From NCBI RefSeq assembly GCF_016863295.1, contig NZ_BOOP01000018.1, positions 205,396 to 269,395 on the forward strand: 64,000 bases of DNA, written 5' to 3'. The stretch comes from Planotetraspora phitsanulokensis (GTDB lineage: Bacteria > Actinomycetota > Actinomycetes > Streptosporangiales > Streptosporangiaceae). A program made the translations under genes and the position numbers. Under the pieces are notes generated by a model, which was not told where the DNA came from, searched no databases, and was given only the letters and a program-made list of their open reading frames with translations. This document shows, piece by piece, positions 44,208 through 54,367 of this stretch; the first letter of the stretch is position 1, and the number at the start of each line of letters is the position of its first letter.

Positions 44208-45349
44208 GCCACCCGCTCCTTCCGCGGCGCCAGCGTCCCGGTCCACTCCTCGTTGACGTTGGCGTGCGTGACGGGGATCCTCCGCGCCGCCAGATAGAGG
44301 GATCCGGCGAACAGCAGCGCGGCGCAGAAGACGACCGCGACGCCGCCCGTGCCGCCGATGGCGTCCGCGCCCTTCCACGCGCCCGCCCCGACGAGCGCGG
44401 CCGCGGGGATCGTGACCAGCCAGGCCGTCACCATGCGGCCCGCGACGCCCCAGCGGACCTCCGCCAGGCGTTTGCCGATCCCGGCGCCCATGATCGACCC
44501 GCTGCACACGTGGGTCGTGGAGAGCGGGAACCCGAAGTGGGTCGCGGCGAGGATCACGGCCGCCGACGAGCCCTCGGCGGCGAAGCCCTGGGGGCTCTCG
44601 ATCTCGGTCAGCCCCTTGCCCAGCGTCCTGATCACCCGCCAGCCGCCGATGTAGGTGCCGAGCGAGATGCACAGGGCGCAGGCGACGATCACCCAGAACG
44701 GCGTCCCCGCGCCGGGGCTGATCGTGTGGTTGGCGATCAGCGCCAGCGTGATGACGCCCATCGTCTTCTGGGCGTCGTTCGTGCCGTGGGCGAGGGACAC
44801 GAGCGAGGCGGAGCCGATCTGGCCGAGCCGGAACGCCCGGGACCTGGTCGACTTCGGGACGTTGTGCGTGATCCGGTACACGAGGAAGGTCCCCACGATG
44901 GCCACCAGGGCGGCGAAGACGGGCGACAGGAAGGCGGGGACGATCACCTTGGACATCAGGCCGTCCACCTTGACGGCACCGCTTCCCGCCGCGATGAGGG
45001 TGGCTCCCACGACGCCCCCGATCAACGCGTGGGACGAGCTCGAGGGTATGCCGAAATACCAGGTCAGCAGGTTCCAGGCCAATCCGCCGACCAGGCCGGC
45101 GAAGACGACGGTCAGCGTGATCGCGCCGCTTTCGACGATCCCGCTCGCGATCGTCGCCGCCACCTTCAACGACAGGAACGCGCCCACGAAGTTGAGCACG
45201 GCCGACAGGGCCACGGCGACGCGCGGGCGCAGCGCCCTGGTCGCGATCGAGGTGGCCATCGCGTTGGCGGTGTCGTGGAAACCGTTGGTGAAGTCGAATG
45301 CGAGCGCCGTGATGACGACTACTCCCAGGAGCAGGGTGCTGGCGTCCAT
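44204..45349 (-). CDS. pit: Low-affinity inorganic phosphate transporter (Pit)
   Basis: 381-residue PiT-family carrier. The duplicated signatures are clear: DFTNGFHDTANAMATSIATRAL near the N-terminus, WYFGIPSSSSHALIGG, SLAHGTNDAQKTMG and GFPLSTTHVCSGSIMGAG. It imports metal-phosphate with protons. Upstream, at 45399-45427, three 11-nt-spaced units resemble a PHO box. Confidence 0.94.
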   Translation of the reverse strand: MDASTLLLGVVVITALAFDFTNGFHDTANAMATSIATRALRPRVAVALSAVLNFVGAFLSLKVAATIASGIVESGAITLTVVFAGLVGGLAWNLLTWYFGIPSSSSHALIGGVVGATLIAAGSGAVKVDGLMSKVIVPAFLSPVFAALVAIVGTFLVYRITHNVPKSTRSRAFRLGQIGSASLVSLAHGTNDAQKTMGVITLALIANHTISPGAGTPFWVIVACALCISLGTYIGGWRVIRTLGKGLTEIESPQGFAAEGSSAAVILAATHFGFPLSTTHVCSGSIMGAGIGKRLAEVRWGVAGRMVTAWLVTIPAAALVGAGAWKGADAIGGTGGVAVVFCAALLFAGSLYLAARRIPVTHANVNEEWTGTLAPRKERVA

Positions 45350-45398
45350 GTCCCGATCCCTGCGCGAACAGTGGAGTAATAATCCCTTTTATCCGATT

Positions 45399-45427
45399 TT
45401 TCGCCTCTCGTTCACCGGCAGTTTCGG
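45399..45427. promoter_or_regulatory. PHO-box-like direct repeats upstream of pit
   Basis: TTTCGCC-N4-GTTCACC-N4-GTTTCGG at 11-nt periodicity. The central unit is the exact actinomycete PhoP core GTTCACC, the first matches 5 of 7, the third 3 of 7. It lies 50-78 bp upstream of pit, on the strand opposite to the gene. Confidence 0.45.
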
Positions 45428-45434
45428 CGGGGTG

Positions 45435-45489
45435 GCGCCCCGGTCAGAGGACGGCGCCTCGGCCGGAGGGATCGCGCCCCGGTCAGAGG
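45435..45489 (+). repeat. Direct repeat between pit and the aldehyde dehydrogenase
   Basis: GCGCCCCGGTCAGAGG occurs at 45435-45450 and 45474-45489, each followed by a related RYGGCRCCTCGG stretch. The second copy abuts the end of the aldehyde dehydrogenase gene. Confidence 0.7.
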
Positions 45490-45503
45490 GATGGCACCTC
45501 GGA

Positions 45504-46949
45504 TCAGAGCGGCAGGCCGGTGAGGACCATGACCTTCTCGTAGGTCAGGTCGTCCATCGCGGAGTGCAGGCCCTCGCGCCCGATGCCCGACTCCTTGACC
45601 CCGCCGTAGGGCATCTGGTCGGCCCGGTAGGACGGCACGTCACCGATGATCACGCCGCCGACCTCCAGTTCGCGGTTCGCCCGGAAGGCCGCGTCGAGGC
45701 TCCGGGTGAAGACGCCGGCCTGCAGGCCGTACTTGGAGTCGTTGACGGCGGCGAACGCCTCGTCGACGGAGCCCACCCGCTGGATGACCATGACGGGCCC
45801 GAAGACCTCCTCCCGGACGACCTTCGCGTCGGAGGGCACGTCGGTCAGCACGGTGGGTGCGACGGTGGCGCCGTCCCGCGTGCCTCCGGCCAGCACTCGC
45901 GCGCCGGCCGCGACGGCCTCGGCGACCCACTTCTCCACGCGCACCGCGGCGTCCTCGCTGACGAGCGGTCCGACCTGGGTCTTGTCGTCCTCGGGGTCTC
46001 CGGTGACGAGCGCGCCGACGGCCGACAGCAGCTTCCCGGTGAACTCCTCCGCCACGGAGTCCTCGACGATCACTCGCTGTACGGCGATGCAGCTCTGGCC
46101 TGCCTGGTAGTTGGAGAACAGGGCGACCCGGCTCGCGGCCCAGTCGAGGTCGGCGTCCCCGAGGACGACCGCGGCGGCGTTGCCGCCGAGCTCGAGCGTC
46201 ACGTGCTTGCGCGGGACCTGGTCCTTGATCGCGAATCCGACCGGCCCGGAGCCGGTGAACGAGACCACCGGAAGCCGGGGGTCGGTCACGAGCGCTCCGG
46301 CCCGGTCGTTCGGGACGGGCAGCACGGAGAACATGCCCTCCGGCAGGTCGGTCTCGGCGAGGATCTCCCCCAGCACGAGCGAGGAGAGCGGGGTCGCGGG
46401 CGCGGGCTTGACGATGATCGAGGCGCCGACGGCGATCGCCGGGGCCACCTTGTGCGCGACCAGATTCAGCGGGAAGTTGAACGGCGTGATCGCCAGCACC
46501 GGCCCGTACGGCACGCGGGTGACGTAGGCCAGACGCCCCTGGGCCGCAGGCTCGGTGTCGAGGCGCTGTACGGCGCCGCTGAACCGCCGGGCCTCCTCCG
46601 CGGCGAACCGGAACGTGGACACGGCCCGCCCGACCTCGCCCCTGGCCCACAGGATCGGCTTGCCGTTCTCCGCGGTGATCAGACGGGCGATCTCCTCCGA
46701 ACGCTCGGCGAGACGCCGGGAGACGTGGGCGAGGGCCTCGGCCCGGACATGCACGGGAAGCGCCGCGGCCTGTCGGCTGACGGCGTGCGCGGCCGCCACG
46801 GCCTCCTCGACCTGATCCGGAGTCGGCACAGAGGCGACGCCGACGATCCGCCCGTCATGGGAGTTGGTCACGGTCAGCTCGGCGTCCCCGGTCGCGGGGC
46901 GGCCGGCGAGCCAGAAGGGGCGAAGGTCTGCATCACGGCGCACGTCCAT
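45504..46949 (-). CDS. Aldehyde dehydrogenase (lactaldehyde/succinate-semialdehyde type)
   Basis: 481 residues. Catalytic Glu in TLELGGNAAAVVL, catalytic Cys in YQAGQSCIAVQRV; AITPFNFPLNLVAHKVAPA marks the NAD domain. The GQSC sub-signature resembles lactaldehyde or phosphonoacetaldehyde dehydrogenases more than classical GabD. The nearby gabT makes succinate semialdehyde a candidate substrate, but this is inference. TACGGT stands 7 nt before the ATG, so probably leaderless. Divergent from a TetR. Confidence 0.87.
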   Translation of the reverse strand: MDVRRDADLRPFWLAGRPATGDAELTVTNSHDGRIVGVASVPTPDQVEEAVAAAHAVSRQAAALPVHVRAEALAHVSRRLAERSEEIARLITAENGKPILWARGEVGRAVSTFRFAAEEARRFSGAVQRLDTEPAAQGRLAYVTRVPYGPVLAITPFNFPLNLVAHKVAPAIAVGASIIVKPAPATPLSSLVLGEILAETDLPEGMFSVLPVPNDRAGALVTDPRLPVVSFTGSGPVGFAIKDQVPRKHVTLELGGNAAAVVLGDADLDWAASRVALFSNYQAGQSCIAVQRVIVEDSVAEEFTGKLLSAVGALVTGDPEDDKTQVGPLVSEDAAVRVEKWVAEAVAAGARVLAGGTRDGATVAPTVLTDVPSDAKVVREEVFGPVMVIQRVGSVDEAFAAVNDSKYGLQAGVFTRSLDAAFRANRELEVGGVIIGDVPSYRADQMPYGGVKESGIGREGLHSAMDDLTYEKVMVLTGLPL

Positions 46950-47123
46950 GTTTCCGACCGTATGTCAGCAGGTCGGAACAGGCTCTACGCCTCCCAGCAC
47001 AACCACTGGTCAGCGGTGTACCGATGTGGACAAGTTTGGTACGTCACAAATGCAGCGCAATTTCAGGATGTTTTCCGTTTCGGAGCGGTTTGAAAGCCGA
47101 GCCGCATGGTTAAGTCATCATCC

Positions 47124-47141
47124 GGGTCCGACCGAGGACCC
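47124..47141. promoter_or_regulatory. Inverted repeat near TetR/ALDH promoters
   Basis: GGGTCC-GACCGA-GGACCC, perfect 6-bp arms, 24 bp upstream of the TetR ATG. Candidate autoregulatory site. Confidence 0.45.
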
Positions 47142-47165
47142 TAATTCGAGAAGGGCTCGTCGCTG

Positions 47166-47792
47166 ATGGGTACGCCGGCGCCGCTCGGTCTTCAGGGTGC
47201 CTACGCGCGCGGCCAGCGGAGCACGTATGACGAGCTCCGCACCAAGCTCCTCGACGTCGCCAGCGGGCTGCTCTCCTCGGACGGCCCGGAGAGCCTCACC
47301 GTGCGGCGGATCGCCACCGAGGCCGACTGCCCGACCCAGGTCATCTACACGATGTTCGGCAGCAAGGAAGGGCTGGCCGAGGCGCTCTATCTGGAGGGCT
47401 TCGAACGGTTCCGCCGGCGTCTGGAGGGCGTGCCGCTGCGCGGCGACCCGCTCGACTACCTGACGGCCCTCGGCCTCGCCTACCGCGACGCCGCCCTGTC
47501 CGAGCCGGGCTACTACAGCCTCATGTTCGAGCGGGCGATCCCCGAATTCGTGCCGAGCGAGCGGGCCAGGACGCTCGCCCGCGCCGCGCTGAACATCTTC
47601 GACCGGGTGATCGCCGACTGCATCTCCGCCGGTTATCTCGTCCCCACGCAGCCCAGGAGGGTGGCCGACGCGCTGTGGGCCGCCGCGCAGGGGGCGCTGA
47701 GCTTGGAACGTGCCGGTCACCTGCAGGACTCCAAGACCTTCGAGACCGTCACCACCGCGACGATCTCCTCCTTCCTGGTCAGGAACGGCTGA
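47166..47792 (+). CDS. TetR-family regulator (WHG C-terminal domain)
   Basis: 208 residues. HTH about 20-70 (LTVRRIATEADCPTQVIYTMFGSKEGLAEALY), then a helical domain with YYSLMFERAIPEFVPS and ALWAAAQGALSLERAG, typical of the TetR_C WHG group. GAAGGG precedes the ATG, spaced loosely. Divergent from the aldehyde dehydrogenase and ending 3 bp from the convergent PucR gene. Confidence 0.88.
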   Translation: MGTPAPLGLQGAYARGQRSTYDELRTKLLDVASGLLSSDGPESLTVRRIATEADCPTQVIYTMFGSKEGLAEALYLEGFERFRRRLEGVPLRGDPLDYLTALGLAYRDAALSEPGYYSLMFERAIPEFVPSERARTLARAALNIFDRVIADCISAGYLVPTQPRRVADALWAAAQGALSLERAGHLQDSKTFETVTTATISSFLVRNG

Positions 47793-47795
47793 TCC

Positions 47796-49229
47796 TCACA
47801 GGCACAGCGCGATCCAGAGCTCGGCCCGCGCCGAGGGATCGTCGAGATCACGGCCGAGCAGCTCGCTGACCCTCTTCATGCGGTACCTGAGCGTGTGCCG
47901 GTGGATCCCCAGCCGCTGCGCCGCCGCGTCCCAGTGACCGTTGCTGGCGAGGTAGGCGCGCAGCGACTCGACCAGGTCACCGCGTGAGCCGTACTCGCGC
48001 AGCGGCGCGAGCAGAGCGGCCGCGAAAGCCGCCGCCGCTCCGGGTTCCAGCAACGCGAGCAACCGCTGACCGGCCAGCTCGGCGAAGTGCGCCACCGGGT
48101 CGGCTGAGGCCAGTGCGCGCTCGGCCTGGTCGAGGCCGAGGGCGAGGTCGACTCCGGGAACGCCCACGCCGACCCGGCCGTGCCCGGCCGCACGTCCGGC
48201 GAGCAGCTCCACGTCGCCGGCGGGGGCCAGTGCGACGACCAGCCGGCCCCACGGGGCGGTGAAGCACGGCAACGCCTCCGCCAGCGCCTCCGCGTCGGCC
48301 GTCTCGCAGGCGAGCACGGCCACCGCCCCTTCGGGCAGTGTCCCGCCCAGCGCCGCGAGCGCGTCGGCGGCGGCCTCGGTCTGACCGGCGAGCAGCAGGC
48401 GGAACACCGCGGCCCTGACTCGGCCGGCGGCGGCGCGCTGGTCGCGGCCCTGCTCCAGGGCGAGCGTGAGCAGGGAGCCCGCCGCGTTGACCACGGTGTG
48501 CTCGATCGGCGAGAACGCCCTCGCGGCCCCGACGACGAAGAATCCGCGACGGCCGACCGGCTGCACGATCACGCGCTCACCGGGAGTGGCCAGGGCGAGA
48601 CTGGCCGGCGACGTCGTCCGTCTCAGCCGGGCCAGCTCGGGGCGCAACGCCGCGGCCTTCTCTTCCGCGGGCGGGCCCGTCCCCGTGGCGTCGGCGAAAT
48701 GCCTGACCGCTCCCGCGTCGTCGAGGAGGAGAGCCCACCCGGAGACCTCCCGCGCCAGACGGTCGATGATCGCCCCGGTGCCCGAGGGCTGGAGCGCGGC
48801 CCGGGTGAGGCGGCCCTGCGCCGCGAAGGCCCGGCTGATCTCCTCGTACTGCTCGGCGGCGATGAGCTCGCTGACGGCCTTGCCGATCGCGATGAACGCG
48901 GTGTCCCTCGGCACCTCGACGAGCGGCAGACCGGCGGCCGCCGCGGCGTCCACGTAGGCCGGCGGCACCAGGTCGTGGCCGAGTCCCACTCCGAACCCCA
49001 GCCCGGTCGCGCCCCGGGCGACCAGCCGCGAGATGTACGGCACGGCGTCGTCCGGGGTGAGCCGCATGCCGGTCGTCAGCACCAGCTCCCCGCCCTCGAG
49101 GAACGGCGTGGGATCCTCGAGCTCGCTGACCGCCACCCAGCGGACCGGCCGATCCAGCTCGTCGTGGCCGGCCAGGACCTCCAGGTGCAGCGGCGTGATC
49201 GCCGTCACCCGGCGCAGCGTCGGCGCCAC
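47796..49229 (-). CDS. PucR/CdaR-family regulator
   Basis: About 477 residues. N-terminal PucR domain (about 5-125, VRWVAVSELEDPTPFLEGGELVLTTGM), a GAF-like central part and a C-terminal PucR-type HTH (ESLRAYLASNGHWDAAAQRLGIHRHTLRYRMKRVSELLGRDL). I chose the GTG at 49229 with GGGGGG just upstream; earlier starts run into gabT antisense. Divergent from gabT and very likely its activator. Confidence 0.85.
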   Translation of the reverse strand: MAPTLRRVTAITPLHLEVLAGHDELDRPVRWVAVSELEDPTPFLEGGELVLTTGMRLTPDDAVPYISRLVARGATGLGFGVGLGHDLVPPAYVDAAAAAGLPLVEVPRDTAFIAIGKAVSELIAAEQYEEISRAFAAQGRLTRAALQPSGTGAIIDRLAREVSGWALLLDDAGAVRHFADATGTGPPAEEKAAALRPELARLRRTTSPASLALATPGERVIVQPVGRRGFFVVGAARAFSPIEHTVVNAAGSLLTLALEQGRDQRAAAGRVRAAVFRLLLAGQTEAAADALAALGGTLPEGAVAVLACETADAEALAEALPCFTAPWGRLVVALAPAGDVELLAGRAAGHGRVGVGVPGVDLALGLDQAERALASADPVAHFAELAGQRLLALLEPGAAAAFAAALLAPLREYGSRGDLVESLRAYLASNGHWDAAAQRLGIHRHTLRYRMKRVSELLGRDLDDPSARAELWIALCL

Positions 49230-49242
49230 CAGCCCCCCAAGC

Positions 49243-49261
49243 CCAACTTTGTCCGAGTTGG
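49243..49261. promoter_or_regulatory. Inverted repeat between pucR and gabT
   Basis: CCAACT-TTGTCCG-AGTTGG, 14 bp upstream of the PucR start; an overlapping GTCCG-N15-CGGAC pair spans 49251-49275. Candidate PucR binding region. Confidence 0.5.
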
Positions 49262-49332
49262 CCAAAAGTACGGACTTATTCTGCCATGACGACGTATCGG
49301 CAGGTGAAGACGGTGGCCGTACCGTCGAAGAC

Positions 49333-50694
49333 ATGACCGTCGAAGGCACCACCGGCACCGTCCATGGCGGCCCGCGGCTCCCGCAGGAACGCCGCCTCGT
49401 CACCGAGATCCCGGGACCCCGGTCGCGTGAGCTGTTCGCGCGCAAGCAGTCCGCCGTGCCCCCGGGCATCGGCACCACGCTTCCCGTCTTCGTGACCCAC
49501 GCCGGTGGCGGCGTCGTCGTCGACGTGGACGGCAACTCCCTCATCGACTTCGGCTCGGGCATCGCCGTGACGAGCGTGGGGAACTCCGCTCCCCGCGTGG
49601 TCGAGCGGGTCCAGCGGCAGGTGGCCGACTTCACCCACACCTGCTTCATGGTCACGCCGTACGAGTCGTACGTCACGGTGTGCGAGAAGCTCAACGAGCT
49701 CACGCCCGGCGATCATGAAAAGCGCACGTTCCTGGTCAACAGCGGCGCCGAGGCCGTCGAGAACGCGGTGAAGGTGGCCAGGCACGCCACCGGACGCCCG
49801 GCGGTCGTGGTGTTCGACCACGGCTACCACGGCCGGACCCTTCTCACGATGACCCTGACCGCCAAGAACATGCCGTACAAGGACGGCTTCGGGCCGTTCG
49901 CGCCCGAGGTCTACCGGGTGCCGCTGGCCTACCCGTTCCGCTGGCCGAGCGGACCGGAGAACTGCGCGGACGAGGCCGCCGCCCAGGCGATCGACATGAT
50001 CGAGAAGCAGATCGGCGCGGGCAACGTCGCCGCCGTGGTCATCGAGCCGATCGCCGGCGAGGGCGGCTTCATCGAGCCCGCCCGCGGATTCCTGCCGAAG
50101 ATCGCCGAGTTCTGCCGGGCCAACGGGATCGTCTTCGTCGCCGACGAGGTGCAGACCGGCTTCGCCAGGACCGGCCACCTGTTCGCCTGCGAGGACGAGG
50201 GCATCGTCCCCGACATCATCTGCACGGCCAAGGGCATCGCGGGCGGCCTTCCGCTGGCCGCCGTCACCGGTCGCGCGGACCTGCTCGACTCGGTCCACGT
50301 CAGCGGCCTCGGAGGGACCTACGGCGGCAACCCCCTCGCCTGCGAGGCGGCCCTCGGCGTGCTGGAGACGATCGAGCAGGACAAGCTCGTCGACCGCGCC
50401 AAGCACATCGGCGAGATCATGCTGCCGCGCCTGCGCTCCCTCCAGGAGCGGTTCGGCATCGTGGGCGACGTCCGCGGCCGCGGGGCCATGACGGCGATCG
50501 AGCTCGTGGTCCCGGGCACCAAGGACCCGCTGCCGGCCGGCCCGATCGCGGCCAGGTGCCACGCCGAGGGGCTGCTGGTGCTCACCGCCGGCACCTACGG
50601 CAATGTGCTCCGGTTCCTTCCGCCGCTGGTTATTCCTGACCATTTGCTGGAAGAAGGGCTTTCCATCCTGGAGAGAGCAATCAGTGCGGATTAG
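49333..50694 (+). CDS. gabT: 4-aminobutyrate--2-oxoglutarate transaminase
   Basis: 453-residue class III PLP transaminase. Landmarks: NSGAEAVENAVKVARHATGRPAVVVFDHGYHGRT, the cofactor Asp-Glu in VFVADEVQTGFARTG, and the Schiff-base Lys in TAKGIAGGLPL. It converts GABA to succinate semialdehyde. ATG at 49333; the SD is weak. A strong intrinsic terminator follows. The divergent PucR gene is the likely activator. Confidence 0.92.
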   Translation: MTVEGTTGTVHGGPRLPQERRLVTEIPGPRSRELFARKQSAVPPGIGTTLPVFVTHAGGGVVVDVDGNSLIDFGSGIAVTSVGNSAPRVVERVQRQVADFTHTCFMVTPYESYVTVCEKLNELTPGDHEKRTFLVNSGAEAVENAVKVARHATGRPAVVVFDHGYHGRTLLTMTLTAKNMPYKDGFGPFAPEVYRVPLAYPFRWPSGPENCADEAAAQAIDMIEKQIGAGNVAAVVIEPIAGEGGFIEPARGFLPKIAEFCRANGIVFVADEVQTGFARTGHLFACEDEGIVPDIICTAKGIAGGLPLAAVTGRADLLDSVHVSGLGGTYGGNPLACEAALGVLETIEQDKLVDRAKHIGEIMLPRLRSLQERFGIVGDVRGRGAMTAIELVVPGTKDPLPAGPIAARCHAEGLLVLTAGTYGNVLRFLPPLVIPDHLLEEGLSILERAISAD

Positions 50695-50711
50695 AGCCCT
50701 TAAATAAGATT

Positions 50712-50755
50712 AAAAGGGACACCCGGCTTGACGTCGAGTGTCCCTTTTGTTGTTG
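50712..50755 (+). terminator. Intrinsic terminator of gabT
   Basis: AAAAGGGACAC-N15-GTGTCCCTTTT: 11-bp perfect stem followed by TTTTGTTGTTGT. One of the few U-rich terminators in the window. Confidence 0.92.
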
Positions 50756-50865
50756 TAACGCCCGCGCCATGCCGCGATTTAACCGCCCCTTGGCCTGACA
50801 CGCGCCGATCACAGCCCGTAACCGCGTTATAACGGTTTCGATACTCGATCGAGGGGGGACGGGGA

Positions 50866-51114
50866 ATGGGCTGGAATCCGAACGGTGCCGAGCGGCTCAT
50901 GCTGACGTTCGACCCGGCCGGTCTCACTCCCGTCCAACGCGAGGGCGACGCCTGCGTGGTCTGCCACAAGAAGTGGCCCCGCCCCCGCGTCAAGGTGGGC
51001 CTGCTCCCCGACAACGCCCCGGTCCACGCCTGCGACGACTGCGCCGAGGCGCTGCTGCCCGCTCCTGAGGGCAAGGTGCCGCTTCCTCGCCGTTCCCGCG
51101 CCGCCATGTCGTGA
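50866..51114 (+). CDS. Small zinc-ribbon-like protein
   Basis: 82 residues with two CxxC pairs: Cys30-x2-Cys33 (DACVVCHKKW) and Cys55-x2-Cys58 (HACDDCAEAL), 22 residues apart, consistent with one zinc site. A GGGG-rich SD (GGGGGGACGGGGA) precedes the ATG. No name can be given. It stands alone between the gabT terminator and DoxX. CGTTATAACG (50824-50833) upstream may be promoter-associated. Confidence 0.7.
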   Translation: MGWNPNGAERLMLTFDPAGLTPVQREGDACVVCHKKWPRPRVKVGLLPDNAPVHACDDCAEALLPAPEGKVPLPRRSRAAMS

Positions 51115-51154
51115 CGCGCGGGCGGCACCGCACGCGAGCCCGAGAGGTGATCTC

Positions 51155-51676
51155 ATGAGACTCGACCGTTTCCACGGGCCGGTCCTCTCGCTGTTCCGCA
51201 TGGTGGCCGCCATGCTGTTCATGTGCCACGGGGTGGCCTCGTTGTTCAACGTGTTCGGCGGCAACCGCGGCATGGGTCAAGCGGTTGCGTTCGGCACCTG
51301 GCCGGGGTGGTGGGCCGCGCTCATCCAGGCGCTCTGCGGGGCGCTCGTCCTCGTCGGGCTCTTCACCCGGATCGCGGCGCTGCTCGCGTCGGGGTCCATG
51401 GCCTTCGCGTACTTCATGGCGCATCAGCCGAGAGGCGTGCTGCCTCTGGTCAACGGCGGCGAGTTGTCGGCGCTGTTCTGCTGGTCGTTCTTCCTCATCG
51501 CCGTGCTCGGCCCCGGCACGTGGGCGCTGGAGACGCTGATCCGCCGGCGCAGAAACCGCGTGCGGTCGGGCGCTCCCGACCTCGGCGTCTGGATCGCTAA
51601 CCGTGAGCTATCTGCGTCCAGCGCTCAGCCCACTGAGGGTAGTCGCCTGGACGAGCGGCGAAGTAGACGCCCTTGA
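51155..51676 (+). CDS. DoxX-family membrane protein
   Basis: 173 residues with four predicted helices (ALFRMVAAMLFMCHGVASLFNVFG start; GALVLVGLFTRIAALLASGSMAFAYFMAH; LSALFCWSFFLIAVLG). DoxX proteins act in respiratory or oxidative-stress membranes. GAGGTGA precedes the ATG. The last 27 codons overlap the convergent lipoprotein gene by 80 bp; the membrane core ends before that, so the tail is probably dispensable. Confidence 0.83.
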   Translation: MRLDRFHGPVLSLFRMVAAMLFMCHGVASLFNVFGGNRGMGQAVAFGTWPGWWAALIQALCGALVLVGLFTRIAALLASGSMAFAYFMAHQPRGVLPLVNGGELSALFCWSFFLIAVLGPGTWALETLIRRRRNRVRSGAPDLGVWIANRELSASSAQPTEGSRLDERRSRRP

Positions 51677-52799
51677 ATGCCGCCGGGTCTCCCACGTGGT
51701 AGTCCACGCACACCCGCTTCGCGTCGCCCGTGCAGGCGGCCGGATTCGCGGGGGCGAGGCCGGTCCAGGCCGCCGCCGGGCCCTGTGCCTGTGCTGAGGC
51801 CGTCCACTCCAGCCACTGGTAGGCGCATGACGGATGGGCCGCGCCCGCAGCGACCATCCACGAGTCCGACCAGCCCGTCAGCGGCCGGCCGTCGAGCGCC
51901 TCGACGGGCTTGTTCCCGCTCTTCAGCACGTCGAGATGGTACGGCGTGCCCTGCGCGAGCCGCGCGGAGCCGGAGGCGAAGCCCTCCACGACGTCGATGG
52001 GGTCACGCCAGAAGGTCCGCTCCCCCGACTTGTTCGAGGTGATGAGGTCCACGGCCTTGTCCAGCTGGGACGGGGTGAGATCGAACGGATCCTTGATGTC
52101 CGCGCCCCGCCGCTTGAGGACCAGCGCGGCGTCCGCGATCGTCAGCGGATCGTCCCTGAGCAGCACCGGACCCTTGCCGGTGAACAGGGCCCCCTCGTCC
52201 TTCGGCCTGCCCTTGGTGGCGTCGTAGAGCACCTCGTCCACCCCCCACAGGTACGGCACGCCGTACACCTGGTCGTCCTCGGTGTACGCGGGGAGTTCGC
52301 GCAGGTGGGTGGGGATCTTCTCGTAGCCCTCGACGAGCGCCGTGTTGATCGGTGCGACCGTGCCCTCGTCGATCAGCCTGCCCGCGATCTCCGGCGTGGC
52401 GGACACCACGTCGAAGGGGCCGAGCGAGGCGCCGCCTGGTGTCGCCTCGAGACCGGGGTCGTAGAACGAGAGCGAGACCTTGCAGCCGGTCTGTTCCTCG
52501 AAGGGCTTGACCCAGTTGACCGTCGGGTCGGTCCCGCCCCACTCGGCGTATCCGCTGATCGCCAGAACGCGCAGCGCGCCCTCGCCGGGTCCGTGCGACG
52601 CCATCGGCGTCGGGGTCGCCGAGCCGCTCGGCGCCGGGGACGAGGCCTTGGGCGAGGCGCTGACGGAGGTCTTCGCCGTGGTGGCGCCGGTCCCCGGCGT
52701 GGCCGCGACCACCCGCGAGTTTCCGCCTCCTCCGCAGGCCGCGGCCAGGAACCCCGCGGCCGCCACTGCGACCACGAGTTGCGTACGGCGAAGCCTCAC
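51597..52799 (-). CDS. Polyamine-type ABC substrate-binding lipoprotein (orphan)
   Basis: 400 residues. Lipobox LAAAC (acylated Cys22), a Ser/Thr/Pro linker (about 30-70), then a PotD-like periplasmic-binding domain (VLAISGYAEWGGTDPTVNWVKPFEEQTGCKVSLSFYD; VYGVPYLWGVDEVLYD; GWSDSWMVAAGAAHP). GTG start with GAGGGGGT upstream. No permease or ATPase genes are nearby. It may capture putrescine, spermidine or GABA for the surrounding catabolic genes (inference). Confidence 0.85.
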   Translation of the reverse strand: MRLRRTQLVVAVAAAGFLAAACGGGGNSRVVAATPGTGATTAKTSVSASPKASSPAPSGSATPTPMASHGPGEGALRVLAISGYAEWGGTDPTVNWVKPFEEQTGCKVSLSFYDPGLEATPGGASLGPFDVVSATPEIAGRLIDEGTVAPINTALVEGYEKIPTHLRELPAYTEDDQVYGVPYLWGVDEVLYDATKGRPKDEGALFTGKGPVLLRDDPLTIADAALVLKRRGADIKDPFDLTPSQLDKAVDLITSNKSGERTFWRDPIDVVEGFASGSARLAQGTPYHLDVLKSGNKPVEALDGRPLTGWSDSWMVAAGAAHPSCAYQWLEWTASAQAQGPAAAWTGLAPANPAACTGDAKRVCVDYHVGDPAAFKGVYFAARPGDYPQWAERWTQIAHG

Positions 52800-52873
52800 C
52801 GGGCTGACCCCCTCACGAGACGGACATCACGAGCCTACTGGCCCCGGTGGCCGCGTCCCGCCCACGCTGTGCC

Positions 52874-54353
<1,480 letters not shown>

Positions 54354-54367
<14 letters not shown>

